DNA from: Ooceraea biroi
Lineage: Eukaryota > Arthropoda > Insecta > Hymenoptera > Formicidae
DNA length: 64,000 nt
Reading direction: 5' to 3'
NCBI RefSeq assembly: GCF_003672135.1
Contig: NC_039519.1
Coordinates: 682,001-746,000, forward strand
Shown: piece after piece, positions 37,828 through 50,678 of the stretch
How the letters are laid out: each line of letters opens with the position of its first letter
Position numbering within the stretch: the first letter of the stretch is position 1
Position numbers and translations under genes: made by a program
The notes under the pieces: model-generated
The model's database searches: none
Seen by the model: the letters and a program-made list of their open reading frames with translations, nothing else
Told to the model about the DNA's origin: nothing

Positions 37828-38553
37828 TTAAGGGGGGAGCCTGCTTTAGAACGTTGAAAATAAGGTATAATTTTACGAATTGTTTTGGAGAAACTATACA
37901 GCGGATCATTATAAAACTTTGATGCATTTATTAGTACATGTTTAAAGATAAAAAAATTATTTTTTGATTTGAATATATCGCCTGTAGAGGTCGTCCTGGA
38001 GGCATCTTAGTGCAGCCGGCATTGTAAATTGGTGAGCATTCTCCTGCCTCCAAATTTCATCCAAACTGAAAAATTGAAATATTTTCTCGTTATTTATGAA
38101 TTCCCATCGTCGATGAACCTTTAATATTCATAAAAACATTAAGTTAAACAATTATTTTTGCATGAAAAAGTTCAAAAACTTTGCCTAAAAATCGTACTTT
38201 TGTGTTCTAAGCTCCACCATTTTGGCACTTTCAACTTTTTTCTTCTCTCTTTGGTTCATCGACGATGGGAATTCATAAATAACGAGAACGTATTTCAATT
38301 TTTCAGTTTAGACGAAATTTGGAGGCAGGAGAATGCTCAGCAATTTGCAATGCCGGCGACGCGGCTGCACTAAGATTTCTCCAGGACGACCTCTACAAGC
38401 GATATATTCAAATCAAAAAATAATTTTTTTGATCTTTAAACATGTACTAATAAATGCATCAAAGTTTTATAATGATCCGCTGTATAGTTTCTCCAAAAAC
38501 AATTCGTAAAACATACCTTATTTTCAGCGTTCTAAAGCAGGCTCCCCCCTTAA
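37828..38553. mobile_element. TTAA-flanked fold-back element
   Basis: TTAA at 37828-37831 and 38550-38553 flanks a 718-bp element whose arms (about 37832-38119 and 38253-38549) are nearly perfect reverse complements, leaving a loop of about 130 bp. The terminus is GGGGGGAGCCTGCTTTAGAA. TTAA duplication with G/C-run ends is typical of the piggyBac superfamily, so a non-autonomous piggyBac-like derivative is the best guess. No coding capacity. A transcript would fold into a hairpin of nearly 300 bp. Confidence 0.87.
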
Positions 38554-41071
38554 ACGATGCTTAAAAAAAAGCGATGAGTAATCTGTAGTAAAATTCGCCA
38601 CACCGAGTTGGGCGACATAAAGTGCGTCGTAGATGCTCGCTTTATAGTCTCGTAATTTTCATCGTAATCGCCGCGAACGATGCTTCCTCGTTGTCCTTCC
38701 GATACGGGAACGAGGGACAAGACACGGGCAGAAAGACTGATACGAGTCCGCACGTAGGGGTAGGAGTCTGGCGTAGGAGGGTGACGGCGCGACGGAACGA
38801 GGGGAAAAGGGCAGTCGGTCCTTCGAGTGGCGCGAACTATTAAAAAGCGCGCGTCCGCTCAAATTCTCGCCGGCAGTAAATTACCCGAAAAAAGAAATAA
38901 GCGGTGGATTCGAGTCCCTCCCAGCCGTCCTCTTCTTCCTCCTCCTCGACCCCTTCGTTCCGTCCTCCCCCTCTCATGCGCTCAGTCGGGATAGATCGTT
39001 TCGCGCTCGCTTTTCTAGGGTAAAAACCCTCACCACGGTGAGCGCACCGCCGCGGTTCTGAGATAAAAAATTAGCCGGAGTTGCAAACGTTTCCACCTTA
39101 AATCATATATTTATCGCGACATTAATTCAACCCTTTTAGGTACCCTTTTTTCCTGGCCACTCCGCACGGAGACCGAAACGCCTCCGCCGGCCGATCCCTT
39201 CCACGTTTCCCTCTTTTTCAGCGTCTCCTCTTTCACCGTCTCTCCTCCTCCAACTCACTTCGCGCCCTTGTTTCTCTCCCTCCTGCCACCCACAATGGAC
39301 GACAGCCCGTTACCTCGCTAATTTCTCAGATTCAAGTATTTTTATGTACCGTCGCGCGAACCTGACGGGGGTAAATCCTCTCGTTTATTATTTAGTAGGG
39401 GCGAACCGGACCCTCGGTGGACGCGTGTGCGTACGTACGTACGTGTGTGCGCGCGGTCATGTGTGTCGGGAGAACTTCAAACGGCTGTACGCACGTGGGA
39501 AGACGCGCGTTTACCTTGTCGCCCTTTCCGGTTTGATGGGGATATATGGGCTCTCGTTATCTCTTCTTGCTTCGACTCTCGACGATTATCCTCCTTTATG
39601 GCTGAATTGGTGAATCGATTATCCCTACCTGCCGCCATTCGTGTGTCTCTACGCTGCTTTACGATGCCCGATAACGAGTTGTAACATTATTCTCCGTTTA
39701 GTCTCGTTTCATTTGTTGTGCTGGATGAAACACAAATTAGCAATTTACGTGATGCGTGTACAGCTGCGGCCAGTTAAGCAGACTCACTCTCCCTCCCTCT
39801 TCCTTTCTCTGCGCAATATATTTCTATTAAAATGTAATAAGATTTTGTCATTATTAGATTATTTTAATTAACCAGTGTTTAAAAAAGAAACTCGGATAAT
39901 GTATATAATATTGAGATTACGGTCACTATAATAAGATTCATGGTCACAATTAAAACCGCTTCATCAGCTTTTCCGTACGGTTCCTTGCAATTCGTTCCAT
40001 ACGTTCTAATAAACTAACCACGTATGCAATTTTTTAGCTCAAGAAGCACATATTCACACTTGGAGCGCGTTTGAAACACGATCCGCGGCCACGCCTATGA
40101 ACAGTGGCGCAAGCAGACCCCTAAAATTCCCGGGCGCATTACCCACATTGAAATAGGAAACGAGGCGTACCCCGGGAACCCGGACCAACCGTTTTGTTTA
40201 CTTAATAAATACATATTTAGTACATACGACACGTACATATATGTTGGCTGAGCCGGCTGCGCCTATTTTTGCCTTCAGTTTTGTTGTCATAGGACCGACG
40301 ATGGGACTTGGTTCTCCCCCTCGCGGTACCGTCATGGGCACCTAGATCCTCGACAATGGATGACTAAAGCCATGAATTTACTTGGAATGCTCCTGATGAT
40401 CCGGTCGGTAAAGTCGCATCGCAAACTTCCGCGGATGCTCCGAGGAGAGGCCTGCCCGCGGAAAAAAGGCGCGGTTGTGCAACGTTTTCGTTAAGCTCAC
40501 CCTTGTACAGCCCGCTTAATAAGAACTTTATGTACCGAGGCGTGTAATTCCCGGCTATGTTCGTTTGCGCGGTTAACCGCCCACCTGACATTTCGCAGAA
40601 TTTATTTTTATATTCCGCGGTCTCTCTCTAAAACCACACGCGCAGAATGTGCCAGTCGAAGGCACGAAGCACGCTGCGGCGGGAAATGCGGTGGAAATTT
40701 CGCATTACGGCAAGCGCCGGATTTTCGCGGGAGTTCACTCAGACTGGTCGTCCCGACTCGACTTCGACTTCAGCTTTATGTTATTTATTCAAGTGCTCCG
40801 TGAAATAGGTTTCCGTTAAAATGTTCAGCGAGGTATTGATGAGCCGAATAAAGAGCGCCTTGTGATGCCGGATTTAATTGTCAAAAATTTTCAGCGGTTT
40901 GGGTATACATATTTTTCTATCTCAAGAGCAAACCATGGGAACCGCAAACTACCTAAACCAGTTGCGTCAATCTTCTACCCGCAATCGAAATTTCGGTAAA
41001 CATTTTCATTCGCATCGTTAACTCAGAATAAGTCATTGCAGTTAAGTTCCAAAGAGATCAGTCTCCTGCGA
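38554..41071. other. non-coding stretch, no gene recognised
   Basis: GC-richer from about 38640 to 39640, with pyrimidine-rich and GT-rich bits, then mixed composition. No domain-bearing open frame and no transposon termini were recognised. Confidence 0.45.
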
Positions 41072-43235
41072 TACCCGAGTCGAAATTTTGCGCCTACTTT
41101 AATGCTTTTAGCAGTCGTACGAACCTACTTTTAGGAAAATAGAACCTAGAACTCTTACATTGAAACTCAAACTCCTACAAACAGATGGTAAGATGCTATT
41201 TTGACCCTGCAACATTCGGCTATAATCTTGATCGTAACCTGCTTTGACGCTCTAGCGGCAAAAAAGGAAATTTCGGACATATTTTAGCGTGAAAGTAGTA
41301 GCTAAATAGACGCTGAATAACGCCTCAAACGAAGAATTCGAGGCGTTATTCAGCGTCTATTTAGCTACTACTTTCACACTAAAATATGTCCGAAATTTTG
41401 CGCCTACTTTAATGCTTTTAGCAGTCGTACGAACCTACTTTTAGGAAAATAGAACCTAGAACTCTTACACTGAAACTCAAACTCCTATAAACAGAGGTTA
41501 AGATGCTATTTTGACCCTGCAACATTCGGCTATAATCTTGATCGTAACCTGCTTTGACGCTTTAGCGGCAAAAAAGGAAATTTTGGACATATTTTAGCGT
41601 GAAAGTAGCAGCTAAATAGACGCTGAATAATGCCTCGAATTCTTCATTTGAGGCGTTATTCAGCGTCTATTTAGCTACTACTTTCACACTAAAATATGTC
41701 CGAAATTTTTCGCCTACTTTAATGCTTTTAGCAGTCGTACGAACCTACTTTTAGGAAAATAGAACCTAGAACTCTTACACTGAAACTCAAACTCCTATAA
41801 ACAGAGGTTAAGATGCTATTTTGACCCTGCAACATTCGGCTATAATCTTGATCGTAACCTGCTTTGACGCTTTAGCGGCAAAAAAGGAAATTTTGGACAT
41901 ATTTTAGCGTGAAAGTAGCAGCTAAATAGACGCTGAATAATGCCTCGAATTCTTCATTTGAGGCGTTATTCAGCGTCTATTTAGCTACTACTTTCACACT
42001 AAAATATGTCCGAAATTTTTCGCCTACTTTAATGCTTTTAGCAGTCGTACGAACCTATTTTTAGGAAAATAGAACCTAGAACTCTTACATTGAAACTCAA
42101 ACTCCTATAAACAGAGGTTAAGATGCTATTTTGACCCTGCAACATTCGGCTATAATCTTGATCGTAACCTGCTTTGACGCTTTAGCGGCAAAAAAGGAAA
42201 TTTTGGACATATTTTAGCGTGAAAGTAGCAGCTAAATAGACGCTGAATAATGCCTCGAATTCTTCATTTGAGGCGTTATTCAGCGTCTATTTAGCTACTA
42301 CTTTAACACTAAAATATGTCCGAAATTTTTCGCCTACTTTAATGCTTTTAGCAGTCGTACGAACCTACTTTTAGGAAAATAGAACCTAGAACTCTTACAT
42401 TGAAACTCAAACTCCTATAAACAGAGGTTAAGATGCTATTTTGACCCTGCAACATTCGGCTATAATCTTGATCGTAACCTGCTTTGACGCTCTAGCGGCA
42501 AAAAAGGAAATTTCGGACATATTTTAGCGTGAAAGTAGCAGTTAAATAGACGCTGAATAACGCCTCGAATTCTTCATTTGAGGCGTTATTCAGCGTCTAT
42601 TTAGCTACTACTTTAACACTAAAATATGTCCGAAATTTTGCGCCTACTTTAATGCTTTTAGCAGTCGTACGAACCTACTTTTAGGAAAATAGAACCTAGA
42701 ACTCTTACACTGAAACTCAAACTCCTATAAACAGAGGTTAAGATGCTATTTTGACCCTGCAACATTCGGCTATAATCTCGATCGTAACCTGCTTTGACGC
42801 TCTAGCGGCAAAAAAGGAAATTTTGGACATATTTTAGCGTGAAAGTAGCAGCTAAATAGACGCTGAATAACGCCTCAAACGAAGAATTCGAGGCGTTATT
42901 CAGCGTCTATTTAGCTACTACTTTCACACTAAAATATGTCCGAAATTTTGCGCCTACTTTAATGCTTTTAGCAGTCGTACGAACCTACTTTTAGGAAAAT
43001 AGAACCTAGAACTCTTACACTGAAACTCAAACTCCTATAAACAGAGGTTAAGATGCTATTTTGACCCTGCAACATTCGGCTATAATCTTGATCGTAACCT
43101 GCTTTGACGCTCTAGCGGCAAAAAAGGAAATTTCGGACATATTTTAGCGTGAAAGTAGCAGTTAAATAGACGCTGAATAACGCCTCAAATGAAGAATTCA
43201 AGGTTCAATGTAGAACTAAAATTTCGACTCGGGTA
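41072..43235. mobile_element. 310-bp palindromic unit array with both termini
   Basis: TA, then terminus CCCGAGTCGAAATTTT at 41074. The exact inverted terminus AAAATTTCGACTCGGG ends at 43233, followed by TA. Between them, marker AACCTGCTTTGAC recurs at 41236, 41546, 41856, 42166, 42476, 42786 and 43096: six full 310-bp periods, the same number as in the array at 6181. Each unit junction contains the 59-bp-arm palindrome. Units here share locus-specific bases (GATCGTAACC instead of GATCGAAACC; CCTATAAACAG in all but the first unit). No protein is encoded. The TA flanks and inverted ends make it a non-autonomous DNA transposon of TA-targeting type. Confidence 0.92.
41327..41339. repeat. palindrome loop in flipped orientation
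   Basis: The loop here reads AAACGAAGAATTC, the reverse complement (with one substitution) of the GAATTCTTCATTT loop in units 2-5 of this array. The same flipped form occurs at 42877-42889 and, with AAATGAAGAATTC, in the terminal partial units of both arrays. Confidence 0.9.
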
Positions 43236-45748
43236 TACATGCAATATAGGCCAAATACTTCAAAATGCTTTCTTTTTATTCGCAGGAAGAAAAAGGATAG
43301 ACGGCGTTCTGAAGCATTAATGTAAAATCAACTAGACCGCAACCGTAATAATACTCGTAGAATCGCTCGAAGCGGAAACGCGTGGTCTAATAATTCGATC
43401 GAGATCCAAGAACGTGTTTTTGTCTCCCAGAGCGGGGAGGGTGCATATCGCTCTGCATCGTGTAATTGTCGAGGAGCTGAGACACGAGTGAAAGGAATAT
43501 TTAAGGACACGTCGTTTCGGGGAACATTTTGTCCCCCATTTCCGGCTCGCCTGTACAAACTCGAGCCGGTGGTTCGGGTTTAGGTTGCGTCAGGCAACAC
43601 GTGTGTACACGCGTATTTATCGCTCGTGTGTACCGCACCTCTCGCGCGCGTATATATGCTTAACTAACCAAAGAACAGAATTTCCATACCTGTACCGTCC
43701 ACTTTGCTTCTTTTCGCGAAATGCGGAGTGAAGTCATGAGGTGTGCTTATCGTGACGTGCATTAAGAGATTATTATTCAATGCTGCATAAATGCGTCGTC
43801 GTTATTATGTCTTAGATGATATCGCTAGAGCTGTCACCACGCGAAATGTGGCTTGTACAATTTACTGCGCAGATTATATCCTTAATAACGTAGATAAATA
43901 TCATCATAAGAGGAATACACAAATATCGCGAAGTAGAAATAGATATATTTGTCCCGAACGAGTAACTGATGATGTAGGATTCTGCAGAGAGAGATTTCAT
44001 TTCTGTTTAACAGGAATTTATTATGGGGCGGATTTATGTGGCTTTAAACTATTTTTTAGGATATTAGAGAATATTTGTAAACGTTTTATCCGTCCAGCAG
44101 CTGAAACACGAGAGTTTTGATAGATAAATGAGTAGTGTTTGGCGAAATACATGAAACTACTGTAATAATGCAACAAACTTGCAAAAAGAGCAATACTTCT
44201 TTAAATGTGTTTCATATATAATATATTCTTTAATTCCTCCAAAAAATCATTAATACCTGTCTACTGCGCACCAAAAACGGAATTTGAATGTACACTTTTG
44301 TCTGGTTTCTTGAAATTTCTTCAACAACAATTCCAATGCTGCTCTTTCCTTTTCTTTAATATTTTTCTACAAGATAGTATCGAAACTGCAGTACACAAAT
44401 TGGTCGACATCTGCGTCCCAAAAGTCGCAAAAGATCCTCCTACATTGCTCCTCGCGCAAACTGTTTCCGATCGATTGGCAGTGAGACTGGCACGTAAACT
44501 GGTCTCGAATAATTTTGCGGCTACTTCCACACACGCACGCCAAGAGTACCCGAAACAACCGCACTTCTCTCGGCCGCTTCCTTCCTCTACGATCCGCGGA
44601 GGCGTCCCACGGAAAAAAAGAGGAACACCGAAGACTCTCGGGATGCCGCTGGCACGCAACCCACCGGCTTCGGCGACAGTGTGTGACGAGTCGGCGATGT
44701 GTGATGCGCGGGATAGAGAGAGGGAAAAAGGAGGAGAAAGAGAGAGCGGGAAAGAGAGAGGAAAGATAGAGAGAAAAAGAGAAAAATACACAGAGAGAGA
44801 GAGAAAGAGACGAGAAGAGACGGAACATATGGTAAGGCAAGTCAGCAACGATGTGCCGCGTATGATGTAGCGGCTTGCCTGGCGGCAGTGGGGTCAGGGA
44901 CGCAGCAAAGGGTGGGTGTCTACGCGGGACGAGGGGAGAAAGTCTTTGGAGTTGCCGCGTAGAGGGGTCGAGGGAGTATTGGTGTGTGGAGGAAGGGTGG
45001 GACGGGGACGCAGAGGAGAAGAAGGCAGGGTACACACATTGAGCGGAGGACTGTGGCGACCGGGCAGGGTGGGGGAGGGGGGGGCTGAAAGCAGGCCTGT
45101 TGGTTGGTTTCAACTATATTTGTTTATATTTACACAATAAGCAACAGCCCCGCCGGTCGGGCTGCTCGGTATGCCCGTGCCGCTTTTAGTGTTTAGTCCT
45201 CGCTCTACTCGGTCGGCGCGCGCCAACATTGGCCTTTCGTCTTCTCCGCGAATCTGCCGCGCTCGCCTCTCTTCCCCTTCCCCTCCTTTCTTCTTTTTCC
45301 TCCTCATCGTCGCTGCCATAGAGCTCCATTTGCCGAGGGTGCGTTCGCAACTTTCCCTCCGCCCTCCCGCACCCTCCCTTCCCGCGGCCCTGTCGCGAGT
45401 GAGTCGGTTCCCGCGGAAGCTGGATTCAAAAAGTGCCGCTTGATCTCCGGGTGCAGCGTGCGAGCGACGTGCAAATTCGGTGCCTCTCGTGAGAAGACGC
45501 TCGGAAGACGCGCGACTTCCGCCGTCGGTGCGTAGGACTTCCGCGTGGCGCATACCGGATGTTTACGGCGAACGGTGTAGACGCGAGTGCACGCGGACGC
45601 GTCGCCATCGTCGCCCTCACGAAACCGGAAGTGCCGCCCGCCACGCGAAGTTCCGCGGCAGTGTCTCTCGTCGTGACGTAGGAACGGTGAACTTCTCTTC
45701 TCTCTCTCTCTCTCCCTCTCTGACCGGGAAGTGTATCGTTAAATTCTC
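43236..45748. other. non-coding stretch upstream of the putative exon; GA-rich and CpG-rich
   Basis: AT-rich to about 44500. Then comes a purine-rich block (about 44706-44822) and a CpG-rich island up to about 45720 ending in a TC tract. The 221-codon plus frame and 248-codon minus frame over the purine block overlap each other and are low-complexity. The island is a reasonable place for a promoter and transcription start of the gene whose exon lies at 47032, but no core promoter element is clear. Confidence 0.45.
44706..44822 (+). repeat. GA-rich low-complexity block
   Basis: Long stretch of GAGAGA, GGAAA and GAAAGAGA steps with few pyrimidines on the plus strand. It generates spurious arginine/glutamate-rich (plus) and serine/leucine-rich (minus) open frames. 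Confidence 0.85.
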
Positions 45749-45798
45749 ATGGACTACGACACGTCCGCCGGCGGATCGAAGCAGATTTCTCACCCGAC
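45749..45798 (+). other. possible 5' leader exon end with upstream ORF
   Basis: An ATG at 45749 opens a short frame beginning MDYDTSAGG. It reaches the donor-like AC|GTAAGG at 45798/45799 with two bases left over. Splicing to the acceptor at 47030-47031 would continue this frame for a few codons and stop at TAA 47042-47044, whose last A is the first base of the main ATG. The 5' limit of the exon is not visible. The donor match, CpG-rich context and coherent joining are suggestive, but no transcript evidence is available. Confidence 0.3.
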
Positions 45799-47031
45799 GT
45801 AAGGAATTTTAATCGGATATTCGCGACGCGCGCACATTAATTAAGTATTAATTAAGCGATCGCCTTAGGCAACTTCAGGCGTGACGTAATATTAGTCGTC
45901 AATGTCGCGAATAATTAACGATGTGAATAGACGTTAATTATGCGACGCTTGATCATGTATTTTTTACTAGGTCCTGCGAACGCACCTCTTCTATCTACAG
46001 AATTCGAAATCATCGGCTGATGTTTAATTAACGGGCTACACGTCGCATAATTATTCCTTTCTGTGGAAATTGATGCCTCGCTGATTTAATCCGACGGCGA
46101 GGTGTATCGAAAAATACCGCGTGACTAATTTTTCTTCGATTATTAATGTGCGGTACACTAATTTGTAAGTAAGACGTTTCCATTTCGTGTACTTTTCAAT
46201 GCAAATCTGCTTCCCGTTTAAATCTGTGTTGAATAGCGTTACGTATATTCTTAGATTTCCAATAAGCGTGCACACAATTCGCAAATTTTGTGCATGTGTT
46301 ACGCATGTGATCGGCATTCGCTAATTATTTACACGTGGCTAAAGCGTTACGCGTAGGTCCGAAATATTTACAAGCTCTCGAAGGTATTGTGTACTACACA
46401 TCGCTTATGATGAAAAGCAGAATCTTAGCATGAATTTACATGGTTTTACGCATTTCCGAGAAAGTATATATTATTAGCTTTCCGCAACCGCGAAATATTG
46501 TTTCTCTTGCGTCGGGAGTGGGTGGGTATCACGTGCGTCAGAATTCGATCTAAAATCGTGGCTTGTGCGAGAGCAATGTCGGATGTTTCGAGATCTCGTC
46601 ACGGTTATTGCGCTTCTCACTCATAACGAGATTCAAAATAAATCCTTCTATAAATTATACATAAATATTTCTTTTTTTTTAATAAATATGTTCGTATGAC
46701 AGCATAATGTAATCTGCTCATATTTAATAAACTACTCTCTAATTAAAACATTTATTGCTATTGCGATATTATAATGTACATTTTATTTTAATCGTAACTT
46801 TTTGGAATTTATTTAAATGAATATTATATTAATTTTTATTCGATGTAACAAGGATATAATAAGCTCTCTCTATGTTAATAATTATAATATATAATTTAAA
46901 TGGGAGCAATTTTTTAATTAAGTCCTAACGGTAGAAGCACTAATGTCAATGCCTTCCAAAAGTGCGCGCGCCATTTATAATCCAGTTCGATGCACACGAG
47001 GGTACTGACGTAACGATGATCGTGATTTCAG
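45799..47031 (+). other. possible intron 1
   Basis: AT-rich sequence between the donor-like GTAAGG at 45799 and an acceptor-like TTTCAG at 47026-47031. The polypyrimidine tract before that AG is weak. No open frame with a recognisable domain lies within it. Confidence 0.3.
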
Positions 47032-47043
47032 GACGATGGCATA

Positions 47044-47166
47044 ATGGATCATGACACAGACGGAGACGGCGCGATCAACTTGTCAACGTCACAGCGACCC
47101 TCCGCCGCCACCACCCCTAATGGTGATACTCCCACTTACGGCCAAGATCAACAAGACAACGATCAG
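47044..47166 (+). CDS. putative first coding exon of a host gene
   Basis: ATG at 47044 opens 41 codons that end exactly at a strong splice donor CAG|GTAAGG (47164-47172), so the intron would be phase 0. The peptide starts MDHDTDGDGAINLSTSQR and continues through a proline/threonine stretch (SAATTPNGDTP) to a Q/D/N-rich end. It is acidic and polar, with no hydrophobic core, like the disordered N-terminus of a transcription factor. A FoxP-type forkhead regulator is one idea, because a short NGDTP-like motif and an INLS motif fit that kind of N-terminus, but this is a weak resemblance and no symbol is given. The exon may begin at 47032, after TTTCAG. A two-codon frame (ATG GCA TAA, 47036-47044) overlaps the main start as TAATG. 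Later exons would lie downstream; none was identified in the window. Confidence 0.55.
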
Positions 47167-50100
47167 GTAAGGAATTAATCTCTGGGAACAACCTCGATTT
47201 ATTACCGCATGCAGTATTTATTTTTTATCGCCTCTCTGACGCACCTCGGACATGGAGCCAGCCAGGATGATCGAATCCTCCTAATCTAAAATCAACATGA
47301 CGTCGCGTGATGAAATCGCGCGAAATCGAATCATTACACCATAAATTTGTTTCCTATTTGTCTACACTGTTTATTAATTTTTGCATAAAATGGGAGGTGT
47401 CACGCGATGCAAACTATTGTCGATAATTATTATAAATCTACGGTGAAATGAAATTATACGAGGATACCTGCAACAGTTGGTTTAGTCAAGTCTAGTCTCT
47501 CGTTATTGTTATAACAATATAATTATAAAGTAATATTGAGATGCTTTCCTTGAAAAAGATATAATCTGGAAACATTCAAACTCGCTTTCGGCGAAATAAA
47601 ATTATTGATAGCACAAGTTACGTGAATTAATCGATTATAACACGATTAGGATGAATTTGTGCTAAATCAAACAATGAAACATGCTTTTATCAAACGGTAA
47701 TGCGATATGATAACATTGATCCATGTAACATCGCTAAATATAACTGCAACGCAACTGTTTATACGCGATAAAGTTCGAGACGTTAATCCACATCACAATT
47801 GTGGCATTGTGGTATCACTTTTTCTTAGCAACATTGCTGTCTACGTGTAATACGCGATGCGCATTATCGCGAAAAATGCCAGAAGAAACATTCGCTATTG
47901 TGATAGTTTCTCGCAACCTGACATTGTTTGTCTCATTATTTATGGCCATTGCTCTTACACGAAACCTAAGGACATCGTTTAGAAATCTTTTTTATATATA
48001 ACTTATTTTATATATTTTGCAATGGTACCGTATATTATTAATGCTAGACATGAAATTGATATCAACGCAAATTAAATTTGCAAACACCTATAGCTATGTA
48101 ATTACATTGCTACAACTGTATGATTTATGTCTCCATATTAAACACGAAATCTTAGAAATAAATAAAATTTAAGACCGTAGTAAATGAATGTTGCTAACAA
48201 TAGCAAGAGCAATTTCTCGCAAGAAATATATTCGCAACAAGTTGGAGGAAGACAGTCGCAAATCTCTGAGTCTATAGGTATAACTCGATCGTTTCGAGTG
48301 ATCATCGAGGAGGAGTGGAGCTAATAAAGCGAAACAGTGACTTCCGCGCCCTCTCGTACCCTGCTATGCTCCTTCACACGGAGTCCAAATCGAAAACGGA
48401 ATTGAACGATCTTTTCCGCATCCTGTATCGCAACCTAAGGACGAAGGAGCAAACCGATAACGCCCTTTCGGAGCTTTCGTCCCGGGATCCCGGCGTTTTC
48501 CGACGATAAGCCGGCACCGGGCGCGACACTTCGACATTTGACACCCGGCTGCCATAAAATCGGGCCCCCTGATTTCAAATTCAATTCAAAATCCTGCGCT
48601 CGCGGCTGAACGCAATATACTCCGGCAAGTGGTGGCGTTGGAAACAAATGTTTTATGGCCCTTAAAGCGGCCTTTTTCCACGGCCTCGTTTCCGCGAAGG
48701 TGTAATATGGTTCACGACGTATATCTATGTATATGTGTTCTAGATGACTACCCGAACGCATATGAAACAACCTTTTCCATCTTCGATTATTAGCTGAATC
48801 GAATAAAACCAAACCGAATGTTTAGTGAAAACGCAATGACTCATCATTTTTATTATAGATAGTGTTTCAGAAATATTAATCTTCGTAACGCGATCGCTCA
48901 TCTTTGAACGATTTTTTCGAACTGCTCCAATTCATATCTTTTGAAATCTTCTGCCCATATTTTTATATCTTGAACAGCACACACACACACACACACATAA
49001 GAAGCGAATCTCTTATACGCGTCCGACATTAGTCGAGATAATTAATTATAAATGTGGATAAGCAGGTTTAATACCAAGAGACCCGCGTAACACGAAACCG
49101 TTTATCGAGTTTTATTTTCGGTTTCCCTATTCCCGATGACCCAAGGAGCAAAATCGTGTTTCCCCATCCAAAGGATCGACTATCGGGCTAATATTAAAAT
49201 GCATGTACCGTATTAATCCTGCCGAGTTTAGCTGAGATATATCAAAATGAATACAGGTCGCGACATTTTATTACGTCCAGGTCAAATCGAAAGGGTATCA
49301 TCGTTGTTGGGAGATTCTGAATTTTTGAGAGATACCGTGTCGATGTAAACCCAATTATTTAATATGTATTGCTAATGTACTCTGTACTGTAATCGATATT
49401 TTTATGATGCCCTTTCGGTTGCCTTCATTTCGAAACGCGACTCTAATCCTGAAACAAATCGCTGAATAAGCTTAACTTTACGCTGCACATATCATCTGTG
49501 TGCATATGTGTATCGCGATACTTAAACGTCGATAATAATACATTTCTCTAATACGAGACTATATTTATCTCGTATAATAATTTATCCGTACAAAGCTATT
49601 CTCGTTAGATATATAGACCACTCGTTAGATGTATAAACTACGTTCGAGTCCGAACTTTATTTGAAGAAGATCGAAGACAGAAACTGTCAGAAACTAAAAC
49701 GGATGAATGCCTTTTTAATAATGTCATAATTAAAAGTACCGCATCCCACATTTAAGACTCTCGCGCAAACAAAGCGGAAAGTAAAATATCTCCGTTTTTA
49801 ATATCACCTAACTTGCCGCGGCAAGCTTGCGCAACAATTTCCCAACTGCAGCAGCGTGTAAATGTGTCACCGCGATTACGTCTTCCCGTAACGAAGTCAC
49901 GAAGGTATCAGAGCCCCGTGTGGCTAAGCACGTAGACACCTCGACACTTCGACTTCGTGCTGCTCCACGTCTTTCCCTGCCTACCGATCCTTACACCCAT
50001 AACCGCAGCGGAACGACATCGTCCCTCTCACGACGTCTTAGGCTACCGCCCGCGTCACTCAAACCCTCTTGTACAGCCGCCTCTCGACTCTCAAGAACCC

Positions 50101-50489
50101 CTTAAATTATAAACAGTGTCAGGCAACGCCGGTACTTCGATCGCGGCCGGCACGACCACGCAAACTTGCCTTCCGACTGCTCGTACCCGGAACAGCTTCG
50201 CCGGAGTACCATTAGACACTGTGCGAATATCTTATGTACCGCACGTCCATTTCCAGTTGTACTGAATAAGCGTGTTATTCGAGTAGAATATGTAAGATTC
50301 CTCCTCGCACGAGAATTTCCGTTTTTATTCTCGTGTTTCATTTCCTTGATTGTTTCTCATTTCTAATTATTTGCGCCCATTGTATCATATGGACGTGTTA
50401 GAGTATTGGCGAACAAAAGTTTGAAACTCAAATGTATTTTATATTAAAATTCATCTGTTATTCACCGTATCTAATAATTATATGATATA
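47167..50489 (+). other. non-coding stretch, probably start of a large intron
   Basis: Begins with the donor GTAAGG after the putative exon. AT-rich with a CpG-richer piece at about 48290-48720 and a CA microsatellite at 48978. No further exon with clear splice sites and a recognisable domain was found. If the exon is real, all that follows to the right edge may be intron. Confidence 0.4.
48978..48997 (+). repeat. CA microsatellite
   Basis: About ten uninterrupted CA units; likely length-polymorphic. Confidence 0.9.
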
Positions 50490-50678
50490 TACAGGGTGTC
50501 CCGGGTTTTAACCGACAAACTGCGGGAGCATATTCTACTAGTGGAAATAAGAAAAAGTTCTTATATCGAGTTTGCTTAGAAATACTTTATTACAAAGTTA
50601 TAAACCAATATTGAAAAGAAATATGAGATAAGTAACAACGGATTTTTTCACAAAAATATAAATTATCTACGCAATGAT

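Noticed and set aside
38907..38925. tRNA B-box-like GGATTCGAGTCCCTCC
   Set aside because: No matching A box at the right distance and no acceptor-stem pairing around it.
44205..45113. 221-codon plus frame and 248-codon minus frame
   Set aside because: Both cross a GA-rich block giving low-complexity Arg/Glu or Ser/Leu runs; no domain, and antisense overlap.
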